Of a stretch of DNA of 64,000 nt, positions 51,292 through 60,903 are shown piece after piece. Made by a program: the position numbers and the translations under genes. The notes beneath the pieces were generated by a model. It saw only the letters and a program-made list of their open reading frames with translations. It was not told the origin of the DNA and made no database searches. Each line of letters opens with the position of its first letter. Position 1 is the stretch's first letter. Where the stretch lies: contig NZ_SAWY01000001.1 of NCBI RefSeq assembly GCF_006439335.1, positions 205,562-269,561 on the forward strand, given 5' to 3'. This DNA is from Litorilituus lipolyticus (lineage in GTDB: Bacteria > Pseudomonadota > Gammaproteobacteria > Enterobacterales > Alteromonadaceae).

Positions 51292-52197
51292 TTATTTTTG
51301 TTGCTGCTTAGCAAGCGTCTTTCTAGCAAACAGAACCGCCCCTACCTCTGGCGGGCTCAATGGTTCAGCCAATTGAGCTTGAATATCTTTAGCTAACCAG
51401 GGTTTTAACCTAGGTGTTAAGCCACCGATCATAGAGATACGAGGAGGCTGTTTTGCAAGTAACGTGCGTGCAATACTGTTGATATACTCTGCCCCTTCTT
51501 CAACAATACCTAAAGCGATTTTGTCACTTTGCTCAGCAGCGTCAAACACTAAGTTAGCTAACTGTGCATAGTAAGTGGCAACTTTACCTGCTATTGCTTC
51601 AACTAACTCGGTATCATCTTTACAGTTTAATTTAGCAAGTAAAACATCATTCATAATAGACGGCGAAACAACACCATCTAATGATAACAGCACTTGTTTA
51701 GCCGCTTGTAAGCCAAACCATGCGCCACTACCTTTATCACCATGTGGAAAGCCATGAGCACCAATAATAAATTCTTCATCATCGATACAAGAAAAACCAC
51801 ATGATCCAGTACCAGAAATCATTACCGCGCCATCGTTACCTTGGTGTGCACCTAAACAGGCAATTAGTAAATCGGTTGCAAGAAACATCTGCTTAAAAGG
51901 ATGTTGCCACTCAGCCATTTTATCAAAAAGTACGGGTAAGTTGACCCCCGCAAGGCCAACGCCTGCCACTAAGTCACTTAATGGCGTATCAGGCATACCT
52001 GCATCTTCAAGCGCCATTTTTGCTGATTCAGTAATCGAGTTAGTCGCTTGCTCAAAGCCATGCAATGGATTACCAGGACCAGATATTCCTGTACCTAGTA
52101 TTTCATTATCTTTATTCATGACAATGGCCTTACATTTACTACCACCGCCATCGATACCTAAAAATAACTCACTTTTATTGTCACTGCTTGTCAGCAT
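51292..52197 (-). CDS. nagK: N-acetylglucosamine kinase (BadF/BadG/ASKHA type)
   Basis: It phosphorylates imported GlcNAc at C6. The 301-aa ASKHA-fold protein has the phosphate-1 loop LGIDGGGSKCKAIV, a GLAGVNLP segment, MISGTGSCGF (phosphate 2) and the C-terminal SMIGGLTPRLKPWLA adenosine motif. This is the family used in place of ROK-type NagK in Shewanella-like GlcNAc loci. GAGGT precedes the start. It is the first gene of nagK-nagA-nagP. Confidence 0.92.
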   Translation of the reverse strand: MLTSSDNKSELFLGIDGGGSKCKAIVMNKDNEILGTGISGPGNPLHGFEQATNSITESAKMALEDAGMPDTPLSDLVAGVGLAGVNLPVLFDKMAEWQHPFKQMFLATDLLIACLGAHQGNDGAVMISGTGSCGFSCIDDEEFIIGAHGFPHGDKGSGAWFGLQAAKQVLLSLDGVVSPSIMNDVLLAKLNCKDDTELVEAIAGKVATYYAQLANLVFDAAEQSDKIALGIVEEGAEYINSIARTLLAKQPPRISMIGGLTPRLKPWLAKDIQAQLAEPLSPPEVGAVLFARKTLAKQQQK

Positions 52198-52279
52198 ACC
52201 GACCTCATTTAAACTGTTCTTAATCTATGAGCTTTGCTTTGCACAATGAATAAATGCTACCAAAGCTTTTTAATATTGA

Positions 52280-52316
52280 ATTTATTTCATCTTATCGATA
52301 AATGACAGCGTTGTCA
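52280..52316 (-). promoter_or_regulatory. Palindromic operator and probable promoter of nagK-nagA-nagP
   Basis: TGACAGCGTTGTCA lies at 52303-52316, 106 bp before nagK. On the minus strand its half-site CTGTCA (52303-52308) lies 17 bp from ATAAAT (52280-52285), a -35/-10-like pair. The palindrome is the same as those before hex, the TonB receptor and pgi. Confidence 0.78.
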
Positions 52317-52417
52317 TTTGTTTTTTTACAATTTTGAACATTTTTACTTTTTTCGATTCAATATTATAAGGATATGGCGATGTTATCGTATGTAATTCGC
52401 CATATTTGCTGTATTGC

Positions 52418-55102
52418 TTATGGCTTGCTCGTTATAACATCAACAGTTCTACTGCGACGTTGACCATTCACACTTACACTTCTAACTTTTACCTTATCTT
52501 TTACCGCAATTGGCTCTTGATAAAGCTGCCACTTGCCTTCCCCTTCTTGAAACTCAATTGCTAGTCCAGGAAAAGCTACATTCGCATGTAACTTGCCAGC
52601 TTTCACTATCGCGCCTACAGTCGGCAAACGATAGTCAATATTAGCAAGTTCTAGCTTGGCAAATTCTTTATGACCTAAGGTGGTTGCAAATAAGCGCCAT
52701 TGCTTATCTCTCGCTTGTTGCTTTTCTTGGGTGAATGTACGAGTTTGTTGACTATACTTAGCACCTTCATAATTATAAGGTACGGCCCAATCAGCAAAAT
52801 GCCAAGCACGTTCAGCTAATGCCAATAACCGTGGAAATACTTTATGCTCGACCATATCATCGCTTCGCGTATTTTCACTCCAAAGCTGCCCTTGAACTCC
52901 TAAAAAGCTAGTACCACTTTTCATGGGGATTTTACTATCGTCAGCTTCATAAGGATTGCCTTCTCTATCTAACCAAAACTCAGCATGAACTGGTAAGTTA
53001 TCAGGCATAAACTGAAATACTTTCTCAGTATTGGTATGACGCGAAGCCCAGTAGTAACCATGCTCTTTTGGATCCGCCTCATAAGGGAAATCAAAATAAA
53101 GCGCATCAGGACTAGAAACAACAACTTGCCAATCTCTATTTACTAATGTGTGTACTTTGTCATGGCCACTCCAGAATAAGGCATCCCAGGCATTAGCTTG
53201 AACAATAGCGGGCATATTCTCTTTACGAGTATGTTCCATACCATCACTCCATCCTGCAGTTTCAATATCTAAGTCAGATAAAATACCGGCAACTCGCTCA
53301 ATGAAATAAGCACCTAGCTCTTTCATATCGGTAATACCTTTATCATTATTAGCGACAAAGGCTTTACAGGCTGGTGAATCAACCCATGCACCTGCTGTTT
53401 CATCAGCACCAATATGATAGCGAGTTAATGGTTGCCCAGCCTCGGCATGCATTGCCTTAACTTGACTCATTACCTCTATAACAAAATCGTAAGAAGATTC
53501 TAAGCAAACATTAATGGTGTTATCAGAATAAAATTGAACTGATGAATATTTTGTTGTGTCATTAAAATCATCGAGTAAATATTGTTTTGCTTTTAATTCT
53601 TCTTCTGTTTGTTGAAACTTATTAAAGCGTGCCGTCATTGCTTTAACTGAAGAGCGTGAATGGCCCGGCATGTCTAATGAAGGGATCACTTGGATATGAC
53701 GTGCGGTGGCTGCTTGTAAAATTTCTTGATAGTCAGCAACACTATAGTAGCCATTAACTTTACTTGAAGGGTCAACACCAGCACCTAGCTGCGGCATTAA
53801 ACAAGTTTGTTCTTGTGTATCAAAACAGCGTTTAGAACCAATGTCGGTTAATTCAGGTAAACTTGGGATTTCAAGTCGCCAGCCCTCATCATCACCAAGA
53901 TGCAAATGAAGTTTATTCAATTTGTAAGCAGCCATTTGCTCTAATAAATTTAAGATGAACGCTTTAGAGTGAAAGTTTCTAGCGACATCAACAAGCATGC
54001 CACGAAAGCTATAATGCGGCTCATCAACCACCTCAACAATAGGAATAGTTCCTTTGCCTACCTCAACTAATGCGGCCAATGACTGCAAACCATTAAACAC
54101 ACCATTACCATCTACACCAGTAACTATTACTCCTGTTGAAGTAACAGATAATTGATAACTCCCAATGGCTTTATTCTCATCACTTTCAATGGCAAGCTTT
54201 AATGGTAAAGCCTGTTTATCTGAACCAACATTAACAGATAACAGTACTAAACGAGACAATGCTGCATCAACATCTGACTGCTTCACATTACCTAGCATAA
54301 GATTAAAGCCATTACTGATATCGACAACCGCATTATTACTATCGAATATGACTTCTTTCGGTGTTGGAATGATGGTTTGGGACACTTGAGTATCGCTAAC
54401 ATCAGCGGCTGAAAACATCGCGTCATTGCGCTTATATAAACCAGCACTATTTAACCATTGCGTTTTATCGTTGGCAGATCTTTTAAACTGCTTTTCTTTA
54501 TCAGTAAATGCAATGACATGAGGTAATATCTCTAAGCCTGTATCCGTATCTATAACCGCTTTAGTGCTTTCAATCACTTGCGCTTTGGTATTCGGTGCTT
54601 CAACTATATAGTTGGGCATAGGATCTGATTCAGATAGTGACCAAAACATTGCCCTAAATAATAAGGTTTTACTTTCAGCTTTTTTAAAACCTGAATAACT
54701 GTTTTGTAAGGTTATTTGGTGCATATCGCCATTGATATGCTTTACTTCAAACTCTTTACTTTCAAATGATTGAATGGGCGCTATCTGACTGAAATAAATA
54801 CTCCAGTCCTTCGCATCAATACCTTGCTGTGCTTTAAAAGTTAATTCCACTTCAAAACAGGCACCATTAGCAATTTCTTTATCGCATTTTTCTGATGGAA
54901 CGTTTGTAACGACTTGATAACTCACATCTAAATTTTTTGCAATATCATCGATATCAGTCTGAGTTGCCGAATGTAGCGCGATTAGCCTCTCACTTTCTTG
55001 CACAGACTCATTAACCTGTAACACTTCGTTTTGAACGGCTTCATTACAGCCTACTATGCTGAGAGTCGCAATTACCGATAACACTAAAAAATTTTTGTTC
55101 AT
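52418..55102 (-). CDS. GH20 beta-N-acetylhexosaminidase lipoprotein
   Basis: It releases GlcNAc from chitooligosaccharide ends. From ATG 55102 (MNKNFLVLSVIATLSIVGC) there is a lipoprotein signal with lipobox IVGC. A putative carbohydrate-binding domain (about 40-180), the GH20b domain (about 250-360) and the GH20 barrel (about 370-770) follow. The catalytic Asp-Glu is in YHIGADETAGAW near residue 564; LHLHLGDDEGWRLEIPSLPE precedes it. About 894 aa is typical for multi-domain marine GH20 enzymes. An upstream ATG at 55114 adds only four residues. Its own operator sits 83 bp upstream. Confidence 0.94.
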   Translation of the reverse strand: MNKNFLVLSVIATLSIVGCNEAVQNEVLQVNESVQESERLIALHSATQTDIDDIAKNLDVSYQVVTNVPSEKCDKEIANGACFEVELTFKAQQGIDAKDWSIYFSQIAPIQSFESKEFEVKHINGDMHQITLQNSYSGFKKAESKTLLFRAMFWSLSESDPMPNYIVEAPNTKAQVIESTKAVIDTDTGLEILPHVIAFTDKEKQFKRSANDKTQWLNSAGLYKRNDAMFSAADVSDTQVSQTIIPTPKEVIFDSNNAVVDISNGFNLMLGNVKQSDVDAALSRLVLLSVNVGSDKQALPLKLAIESDENKAIGSYQLSVTSTGVIVTGVDGNGVFNGLQSLAALVEVGKGTIPIVEVVDEPHYSFRGMLVDVARNFHSKAFILNLLEQMAAYKLNKLHLHLGDDEGWRLEIPSLPELTDIGSKRCFDTQEQTCLMPQLGAGVDPSSKVNGYYSVADYQEILQAATARHIQVIPSLDMPGHSRSSVKAMTARFNKFQQTEEELKAKQYLLDDFNDTTKYSSVQFYSDNTINVCLESSYDFVIEVMSQVKAMHAEAGQPLTRYHIGADETAGAWVDSPACKAFVANNDKGITDMKELGAYFIERVAGILSDLDIETAGWSDGMEHTRKENMPAIVQANAWDALFWSGHDKVHTLVNRDWQVVVSSPDALYFDFPYEADPKEHGYYWASRHTNTEKVFQFMPDNLPVHAEFWLDREGNPYEADDSKIPMKSGTSFLGVQGQLWSENTRSDDMVEHKVFPRLLALAERAWHFADWAVPYNYEGAKYSQQTRTFTQEKQQARDKQWRLFATTLGHKEFAKLELANIDYRLPTVGAIVKAGKLHANVAFPGLAIEFQEGEGKWQLYQEPIAVKDKVKVRSVSVNGQRRSRTVDVITSKP

Positions 55103-55161
55103 TTGAAAACCCATAGATATAACTTCAATGTTTGATGAAAATAATAACTAGCACTTATTTT

Positions 55162-55202
55162 ATTATACCCATAATCCATAATTTTGACAGCGCTGTCAAA
55201 AT
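55162..55202 (-). promoter_or_regulatory. Palindromic operator and probable promoter of the hexosaminidase gene
   Basis: TGACAGCGCTGTCA at 55185-55198 is the centre of a perfect 22-bp palindrome (55181-55202). On the minus strand CTGTCA (55185-55190) is 17 bp from TATAAT (55162-55167). On the plus strand CTGTCA (55193-55198) is 17 bp from TATCAA (55216-55221), so it could also serve the sapC-like gene. Confidence 0.82.
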
Positions 55203-55361
55203 TAAATATGCTAACTATCAATATTAGCTAATAGCAGGATTTGTTTTATGCTATAAAATGCTAATGCGTTTATTAACGAGGGCATGTTGGATAATCAAGA
55301 TTAATTTTTATATTCAAAATCGAGATGAACAATAGCTCCCCCAAAAGAGTAGTATTACCTT

Positions 55362-56066
55362 ATGACTAACATCATCCCTTTACATAATGAAGTACATAAA
55401 GATATTAAAGTCAGTACTCACAATGATTTTAGCCGCTTCAAAGCACAACATTTGATCCCAGTGGTTGTTCAGGAGTTTTCCGCCATGGCAACTGAATTTC
55501 CTATTGTTTTTGTAAAAAATGGTGATACCGGGCAATTCTTACCTGTCGCTATGATGGGGTTAACAGAAGGGGTTAATTTATATTGTCAGCAAAAAGACTT
55601 TGACAGTGCCGTATTACCAATGAATTTTCAAACAGCTCCTTTTTCACTTACCAAACACAACCAAGAAAGTGATGAAGTTACCATCTGTATTGATTCTGAC
55701 AGTAATTTAATATCTGCCGAAGGGAACGCTTTGTTTGATGACAAAGGCGAGCAAACCGATTTCCTTAAACAACGCTCTCAATTCCTAATAGACATGGTTA
55801 GTTTTAGCCAGCAAACAATGGCCATTACACAGTTATTTAACCAAAAAGAATTACTCATTACCCAACAACTAACAGTCAAGTTAGCAGATAAGCCATTAAC
55901 GATTAATGGCCTCTATATGATAGATGAGAAAAAGTTAAACGAATTACCTAATGAAGAATTTAACGAGCTACGTAATAAAGGCTTATTACCTTTGATATAT
56001 GCCCACTTAACCTCTATTCACCAAATCAATCGACTGGCACATAAACAAGCTAAAACATCTAACTAG
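55362..56066 (+). CDS. SapC-family protein
   Basis: The 234-aa cytosolic-looking protein matches the SapC family named after Campylobacter S-layer gene sapC. LIPVVVQEFSAMATEFPIVFVK and LPVAMMGLTEGVNLY are the typical N-terminal strands. Members are common beside TonB receptors and halogenase-like genes in sugar loci of Alteromonadales and Caulobacterales; no biochemical role is established. It is the only plus-strand gene here except the regulator and is divergent from hex, so the operator may control both. Confidence 0.82.
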   Translation: MTNIIPLHNEVHKDIKVSTHNDFSRFKAQHLIPVVVQEFSAMATEFPIVFVKNGDTGQFLPVAMMGLTEGVNLYCQQKDFDSAVLPMNFQTAPFSLTKHNQESDEVTICIDSDSNLISAEGNALFDDKGEQTDFLKQRSQFLIDMVSFSQQTMAITQLFNQKELLITQQLTVKLADKPLTINGLYMIDEKKLNELPNEEFNELRNKGLLPLIYAHLTSIHQINRLAHKQAKTSN

Positions 56067-56088
56067 TTAACTGATCAACATAGTATTT

Positions 56089-56127
56089 ATCATAACCGAC
56101 ATTAGTGCAGCTAAGTTCGGTTATGAT
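56089..56127. terminator. Hairpin between the convergent SapC and halogenase-like genes
   Basis: ATCATAACCGA (56089-56099) pairs perfectly with TCGGTTATGAT (56117-56127) around a 17-nt loop. T-runs are weak. A role as bidirectional terminator is inferred. Confidence 0.45.
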
Positions 56128-56171
56128 TATCTAGTATAAAATGCTATATGCAGCATAATATTCCATTCTTA

Positions 56172-57692
56172 TTACTGTCTATTTAACATTGCTTTTTTTA
56201 AACCGTACAACCACGTTTTATGATTAAGTAAATTAGTTGCCGCTTGTTTTACTAATTGATCATTATGTTCCAATAACTTTTTACTATGGCTTTGTTCGTG
56301 TTCTGAGATAATGCTCTTTTTAGTCGTAAAGTTCATGCCATAAAGTACATACAAAAAGTTCTTATCATCAAACATATCAAAGCGACTGAAAAAGTCTGAT
56401 TGCTGAGGCGGCCTAAGTTTAAATTTATTTAAGCGTTGCTTAAGTTCAGTAGAAAAAGAAGACTGCTCTCTATTTTCTTGCCAAAAAGCTGAGTCATCTC
56501 TATCAGATAAACAATAATGAAGCTTTATGAAATCGACAGTTCTTTCCCAGGCATAGGTAACTACTTTATTGTAATAAGTATTGGCACACTCAATATCAGC
56601 AGTTTGTCTTGGAAAGTTTTTCGCTAATAACTCGGCTGAAAAGTCAGACAATAGAATAGACGTGGCTTCTAGGGGCTCTAAGAAACCTTGAGCTAATCCT
56701 AAGGCTACACAGTTATTTTGCCAAAAGGACTCCCTATAACCTATCTCCATAGGTACTTTTCTCGGGGTAAAACCTTCTTCATTTACCCCCAAATATTTAG
56801 CATAACAGGCTTTAGCTTCAGCCTCAGACATGTGCTTACTTGAATATACAAACCCTGTTCCACGTCGAGTGGTGAGAGGAATATCCCATACCCAGCCTGC
56901 TTTATGAGCGGTTGCCGTGGTATAGGGGTTTAACTCTTCATCTTCAGTTACGGGTACTTGTTGCACCAGTACAGTATCTGTTAATAGTTCTTTATCTTTT
57001 TTAATGAAAGGTACATTTAGTTCTTTATCGATCAATACCGAAGAAAAGCCACTGCAATCAATATAAAAATCAAATGCGAGCTCGGCATTACTTTCAGTAA
57101 GTAAATGAGTAATGCTCCCATTTCTATCTTTTTTAACACCTGAGATGGTTTCGATTATATGGTTAACATTAAATTTTTTCTTGGCATTATCAGCAAGTAA
57201 TTTTGCGAATTTAGCCGCATCGAAATGATAAGCATAAGCAAGATCACCTTGATATTCACCTGAACTTTTCCGCTTAGGGGCAAGGCCCAATTCACATATT
57301 CTTGCTTGGATACCCACATCATCAAAAGGTCTAGTAGGCTCATTGTTTAGCCAATGCCTGCTAACATCAAAGCCTCCAGGATATGGCGCATCAAATGGAT
57401 GATAGTAGAAGTGTTCGGCTTCTTGCGTAGGCTTCATCCAGTTAACAAATTTAATGCCCTGTTTAAAGGTTGCATCACAAGACACGAGTAATTCAGCTTC
57501 TGAAATCCCAAAGCGTTCAAGCCCTTTCATAATATAGGGTACTGTTCCTTCTCCTACGCCGATAGTGGGTACTTTGTCCGATTCAATCACCGTGATTTGA
57601 ATATCTTCAGATTGTAATTCGCTGCCTAAATGGTTTGCAGCCAACCATCCTGCAGTACCTGCACCTACAATAGCGACCTGTTTTATTTTCAT
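56172..57692 (-). CDS. Tryptophan-halogenase-like flavoprotein
   Basis: The 506-aa protein belongs to the FADH2-dependent halogenase fold. The FAD site GAGTAGW is near residue 10, the active-site Lys position is in FKQGIKFVNW near 78, and the GWxWxIP motif appears as AGWVWDIPLTTRR near 260. The C-terminal GLAQGFLEPLEATSI is typical. I start at ATG 57692; the ORF also opens one codon earlier at GTG 57695. It lies 103 bp after the TonB-receptor gene in the same direction, but a strong terminator separates them. Substrate is unknown; many TonB-linked relatives in carbohydrate loci are not shown to halogenate. Confidence 0.88.
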   Translation of the reverse strand: MKIKQVAIVGAGTAGWLAANHLGSELQSEDIQITVIESDKVPTIGVGEGTVPYIMKGLERFGISEAELLVSCDATFKQGIKFVNWMKPTQEAEHFYYHPFDAPYPGGFDVSRHWLNNEPTRPFDDVGIQARICELGLAPKRKSSGEYQGDLAYAYHFDAAKFAKLLADNAKKKFNVNHIIETISGVKKDRNGSITHLLTESNAELAFDFYIDCSGFSSVLIDKELNVPFIKKDKELLTDTVLVQQVPVTEDEELNPYTTATAHKAGWVWDIPLTTRRGTGFVYSSKHMSEAEAKACYAKYLGVNEEGFTPRKVPMEIGYRESFWQNNCVALGLAQGFLEPLEATSILLSDFSAELLAKNFPRQTADIECANTYYNKVVTYAWERTVDFIKLHYCLSDRDDSAFWQENREQSSFSTELKQRLNKFKLRPPQQSDFFSRFDMFDDKNFLYVLYGMNFTTKKSIISEHEQSHSKKLLEHNDQLVKQAATNLLNHKTWLYGLKKAMLNRQ

Positions 57693-57752
57693 CACGACCT
57701 CTCTTAACTTTAAAATTCCACATTGCTCATTATTGAGCCAGAAGTAGATAAA

Positions 57753-57780
57753 AAAAAACCCAGTAAAAACTGGGTTTTTT
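57753..57780. terminator. Rho-independent terminator after the TonB-receptor gene
   Basis: AAAAAACCCAGT (57753-57764) pairs with ACTGGGTTTTTT (57769-57780) around AAAA. It can act in both directions and lies 16 bp after the receptor stop, before the halogenase-like gene. Confidence 0.92.
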
Positions 57781-57795
57781 CATTACAACCGGTAA

Positions 57796-60453
57796 TTAGA
57801 AGTTGAAACTAACACCAAGTTTGTATGTGGTTTCACCACTAAATGACCACGTAGGGTAACCTTCTTGAAGGGCAGGCTTAACATCAGTACCTGCAGCAGC
57901 TGCACCGTACTGAATGTCATCTTCACCCGTTAAGTTAACAACTTCTAACTTAACAAGAATGTTATCTGTAGCATTCCAACCTACAGTTACATCTAATGTA
58001 CCAAAGTCATCATGCATACGGTTACCATAGTACTTACCATATTCACGAACCATGTACTCTGAACGCCAATTATAAGCGGCACGTGCAGAGAAATCATCAT
58101 TTTCCCAGTAACCTACTAAGTTAGCAGTATGGTCTGAAGATTCAGTAAATGAACCAATGGCATCAGTATATACAGAAGCTGGTGCTTTACCATCTGAGAA
58201 TGTGTAGTTAGCGTTTACACCAAAACCGTTATCCCAAGCATGATTGATTTGTAATTCAATACCATCAATTGTACCGCCGCCTGCATTCTCATATTGATGA
58301 ATTGTCCAATCATCAACATTGCCTTCTGGATCAATATCTAAGTTTGGTACACCTATTTGCTGGTTAAACTCTGTAGAAGCAACGATGAAGTTGCTGATAT
58401 CTTTAACAAAGTAAGTAGCAGATACTAAGTTACCGTCACCGTAGTAGTATTCTAAACTTAAGTCAGCTTGTGAAGACTTCATAGGTAATAAACCTGGTGA
58501 ACCGTAAGTGATTTCTTCGTTACCTTGACGATCATCTGGGTAACCAGAGATAGCAGATAAGAATAAGTTATCGTAACTAGGACGTGTAATTGCTTGTGCA
58601 GCAGAGAAGCGCATAATTACGTCATCAGCTAAGTCAAATGCAACGTTAAAGCTTGGTAATACATCGTTATAGCTTTCGTTCTTGCTAATAACTTCTTCAC
58701 TCCAACCCGCGTTTGCTGGTAAATCATCAGCAGGCGAGTTATCAATCTCATGACCGCTTGAAGTCACGTCTGTGTAGATATAACGTAAACCGAAGTTACC
58801 ACGGAAACCGTCACCTTCAAAAGTAAACATACCGTATAATGAGAAGTTATCTTCTTCAATTAAACCGTAACCTGGGCGGTTATAAGTAAAGTGGTCTACT
58901 AAACTAAGCGTGCCATTGATCATTGCATCTAGGTTTGCTTTAGGAATAGTGTATTCAGCAGCACCTAACTTCATTGTACCTGAGTATAAATCTTCAGTGT
59001 TAAATGAGTTTGGCGCGTCTGTGTAACGTGCATTGTAGAATGATTTTTGGAACTCATGGCTTGTGTAACGAACACCCGTTTCAAACTTAGTAATAGCACC
59101 TAGGTCCATATCAAAGTCTACGTCTAACTGAACATATGATTCTTCATCAGAGTTAGGGCCTTGAACACCTGTCCACTGAGATGTACCAACAGTAGTATCA
59201 AGTTGATCACGTGTGAAGCTCATATCACGACCGTTAATATCAATTTGCTTACCTGTTGCATCAACTTTACCAGCCCATTTAACTTGACCGAAGTTGTCAC
59301 CCCACCAACCGTAACCAAAGTTTGCACTCATTTGAGTACCACCTTCAGCTGAAGTGTTACCAGCTACAGCAGCAATAGCAAATCCGTCACCTTCATAATT
59401 AACGTTAAATTCAAACGTTTCAGAAGTCATTTCACCTTTACGTGCCCAGTTTTGGAAGAAAACATCAGTTGGTGCACTTTCTGGCGTATCACTTAATGTA
59501 CAAACACCAGCAGCGTTGAACTGTTGACAGTTAGATTCACCAGCACCCCAGTTAGTGTCTGTATTGATGTACATATTTGCACCAATACTATCAGCACCAA
59601 GCTCTAATGATAGAACATGAAAGCCAAACTCAAGGCTATCTGTTGGACGGTATTGGAAAGTCGCATCTAATGCAGTGCGCTCTTGATTTTGTAGGAAACT
59701 TGAAGGTTGAATCGAAGAACGACCACCCCAATCTAAATCTGACTCAGTACCCACACGTAAGTATTCACGATCTACATATGAACCAGCAAGTAAAACACCA
59801 AATGTTTCTGATTCATTTTTCCAGCTGTATAAACCAGAGAATTCAGGAGACACAGTTTCATTTATTGAACCGTACTCACCTTTAATACCTGCGTAAACAG
59901 TATTTGCATCCATATCTAATGGCTTGCGTGTTTTAACGATTACTGTACCACCGATACCACCTTCAACAAGGTTTGCTTGGCTTGATTTATAAACTTCCAT
60001 GCCACCAATTAATTCTGACGGTAACATTGAGTAGTTGAATGAACGGTCAATGTTTAATTGATCGTACCAACCTGTAGAAGCAACATTTTGACCATTTAAC
60101 GTAGTTAATGTCATTACTGGGTCTGTACCACGGATTGAAACCGAAGAACCTTGACCAAATGAACGACCAACAGTCACACCAGGAATACGACCTAACGCTT
60201 GACCAACATCTGAATCTGGGAACTGACCGATGTCTTCAGCTGAAACAGCATCAACAACAGCATCGTTAAAGCGTTTAGCATTAACACTTGCACGGTTAGA
60301 ACCACGAATACCAGTAACTTGAATTACTTCTACTTCGTCTTTGTTTACTTCAGCATTAGCTTCATCGGCAGCAATAGCTTGAGATGATGCTCCTGCTAGG
60401 ATCATAGCGATTGAACTCGCTAACATACCTTTTTTAAATGTTTTTGATGACAT
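57796..60453 (-). CDS. TonB-dependent receptor, probably for chitooligosaccharides
   Basis: An outer-membrane active transporter. The 885-aa protein has a signal peptide (ending SSQAIAADE near residue 29), a TonB-box-like segment (VEVIQVTGIRGS), a plug domain about 50-180 (DIGQFPDSDVGQALGRIPGV, SIRGTDP) and a 22-strand barrel ending in aromatic KLGVSFNF. I chose ATG 60453 with AGGGA upstream; the frame extends to 60471. The ligand is inferred from the nag/hex neighbourhood and from the two identical operators upstream. The PGV...RGTD form is common in sugar-linked receptors of Alteromonadales and Caulobacter. Confidence 0.92.
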   Translation of the reverse strand: MSSKTFKKGMLASSIAMILAGASSQAIAADEANAEVNKDEVEVIQVTGIRGSNRASVNAKRFNDAVVDAVSAEDIGQFPDSDVGQALGRIPGVTVGRSFGQGSSVSIRGTDPVMTLTTLNGQNVASTGWYDQLNIDRSFNYSMLPSELIGGMEVYKSSQANLVEGGIGGTVIVKTRKPLDMDANTVYAGIKGEYGSINETVSPEFSGLYSWKNESETFGVLLAGSYVDREYLRVGTESDLDWGGRSSIQPSSFLQNQERTALDATFQYRPTDSLEFGFHVLSLELGADSIGANMYINTDTNWGAGESNCQQFNAAGVCTLSDTPESAPTDVFFQNWARKGEMTSETFEFNVNYEGDGFAIAAVAGNTSAEGGTQMSANFGYGWWGDNFGQVKWAGKVDATGKQIDINGRDMSFTRDQLDTTVGTSQWTGVQGPNSDEESYVQLDVDFDMDLGAITKFETGVRYTSHEFQKSFYNARYTDAPNSFNTEDLYSGTMKLGAAEYTIPKANLDAMINGTLSLVDHFTYNRPGYGLIEEDNFSLYGMFTFEGDGFRGNFGLRYIYTDVTSSGHEIDNSPADDLPANAGWSEEVISKNESYNDVLPSFNVAFDLADDVIMRFSAAQAITRPSYDNLFLSAISGYPDDRQGNEEITYGSPGLLPMKSSQADLSLEYYYGDGNLVSATYFVKDISNFIVASTEFNQQIGVPNLDIDPEGNVDDWTIHQYENAGGGTIDGIELQINHAWDNGFGVNANYTFSDGKAPASVYTDAIGSFTESSDHTANLVGYWENDDFSARAAYNWRSEYMVREYGKYYGNRMHDDFGTLDVTVGWNATDNILVKLEVVNLTGEDDIQYGAAAAGTDVKPALQEGYPTWSFSGETTYKLGVSFNF

Positions 60454-60502
60454 CGACTTTCCCTTACACACGTTTTGTTTTTTAAAATATTTCTAATAAC
60501 TA

Positions 60503-60561
60503 AGTATAATAATTTTCGGGCTTTTAGACAACGCTGTCATTTTTACATGACAGCGTTGTCA
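60503..60561 (-). promoter_or_regulatory. Two tandem palindromic operators and probable promoter of the TonB-receptor gene
   Basis: AGACAACGCTGTCA (60526-60539, one mismatch) and TGACAGCGTTGTCA (60548-60561) are 22 bp apart centre to centre, two helical turns. On the minus strand TTGTCT (60526-60531) is 17 bp from TATACT (60503-60508). The double site suggests tighter repression than at the other genes. Confidence 0.82.
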
Positions 60562-60816
60562 TAAAACTCCTAAAACCATACAGCTTATTTTTACATTTGG
60601 CTAGATTAAATTAACAAAAAATTGCATCTAACTAACCTGCAATATACTAACCCACTAATTTACAAGCATTTAATCTATTTATTTTTTTAATCTGTTTTTG
60701 TAAATAAAGACAAAATGCAATCAAATATCGTTCAAAAAGAATGCAAACAAACGAATTTACCGTATATTTATTCAAATTAAATTAATAAAGTTTCAGCAGT
60801 AAACTTCTGTTTACAT

Positions 60817-60850
60817 AAAAAAGCCCAGTTATTTTTACATAACTGGGCCT
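60817..60850 (-). terminator. Rho-independent terminator of pgi
   Basis: GCCCAGTTAT (60823-60832) pairs with ATAACTGGGC (60839-60848), loop of six, with six T on the minus strand. It lies about 54 bp after the pgi stop. Confidence 0.92.
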
Positions 60851-60903
60851 TAAAATATGGCTTTATTATTGTTGAGTATTATCAACAATACTTTTAGGCT
60901 TTC

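Larger units (their letters stand above)
60454..60903. other. TonB-receptor / pgi intergenic stretch
   Basis: About 450 bp, AT-rich, containing the operators above and the pgi terminator. Between 60562 and 60816 no ORF, repeat or RNA was recognised. Confidence 0.45.
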
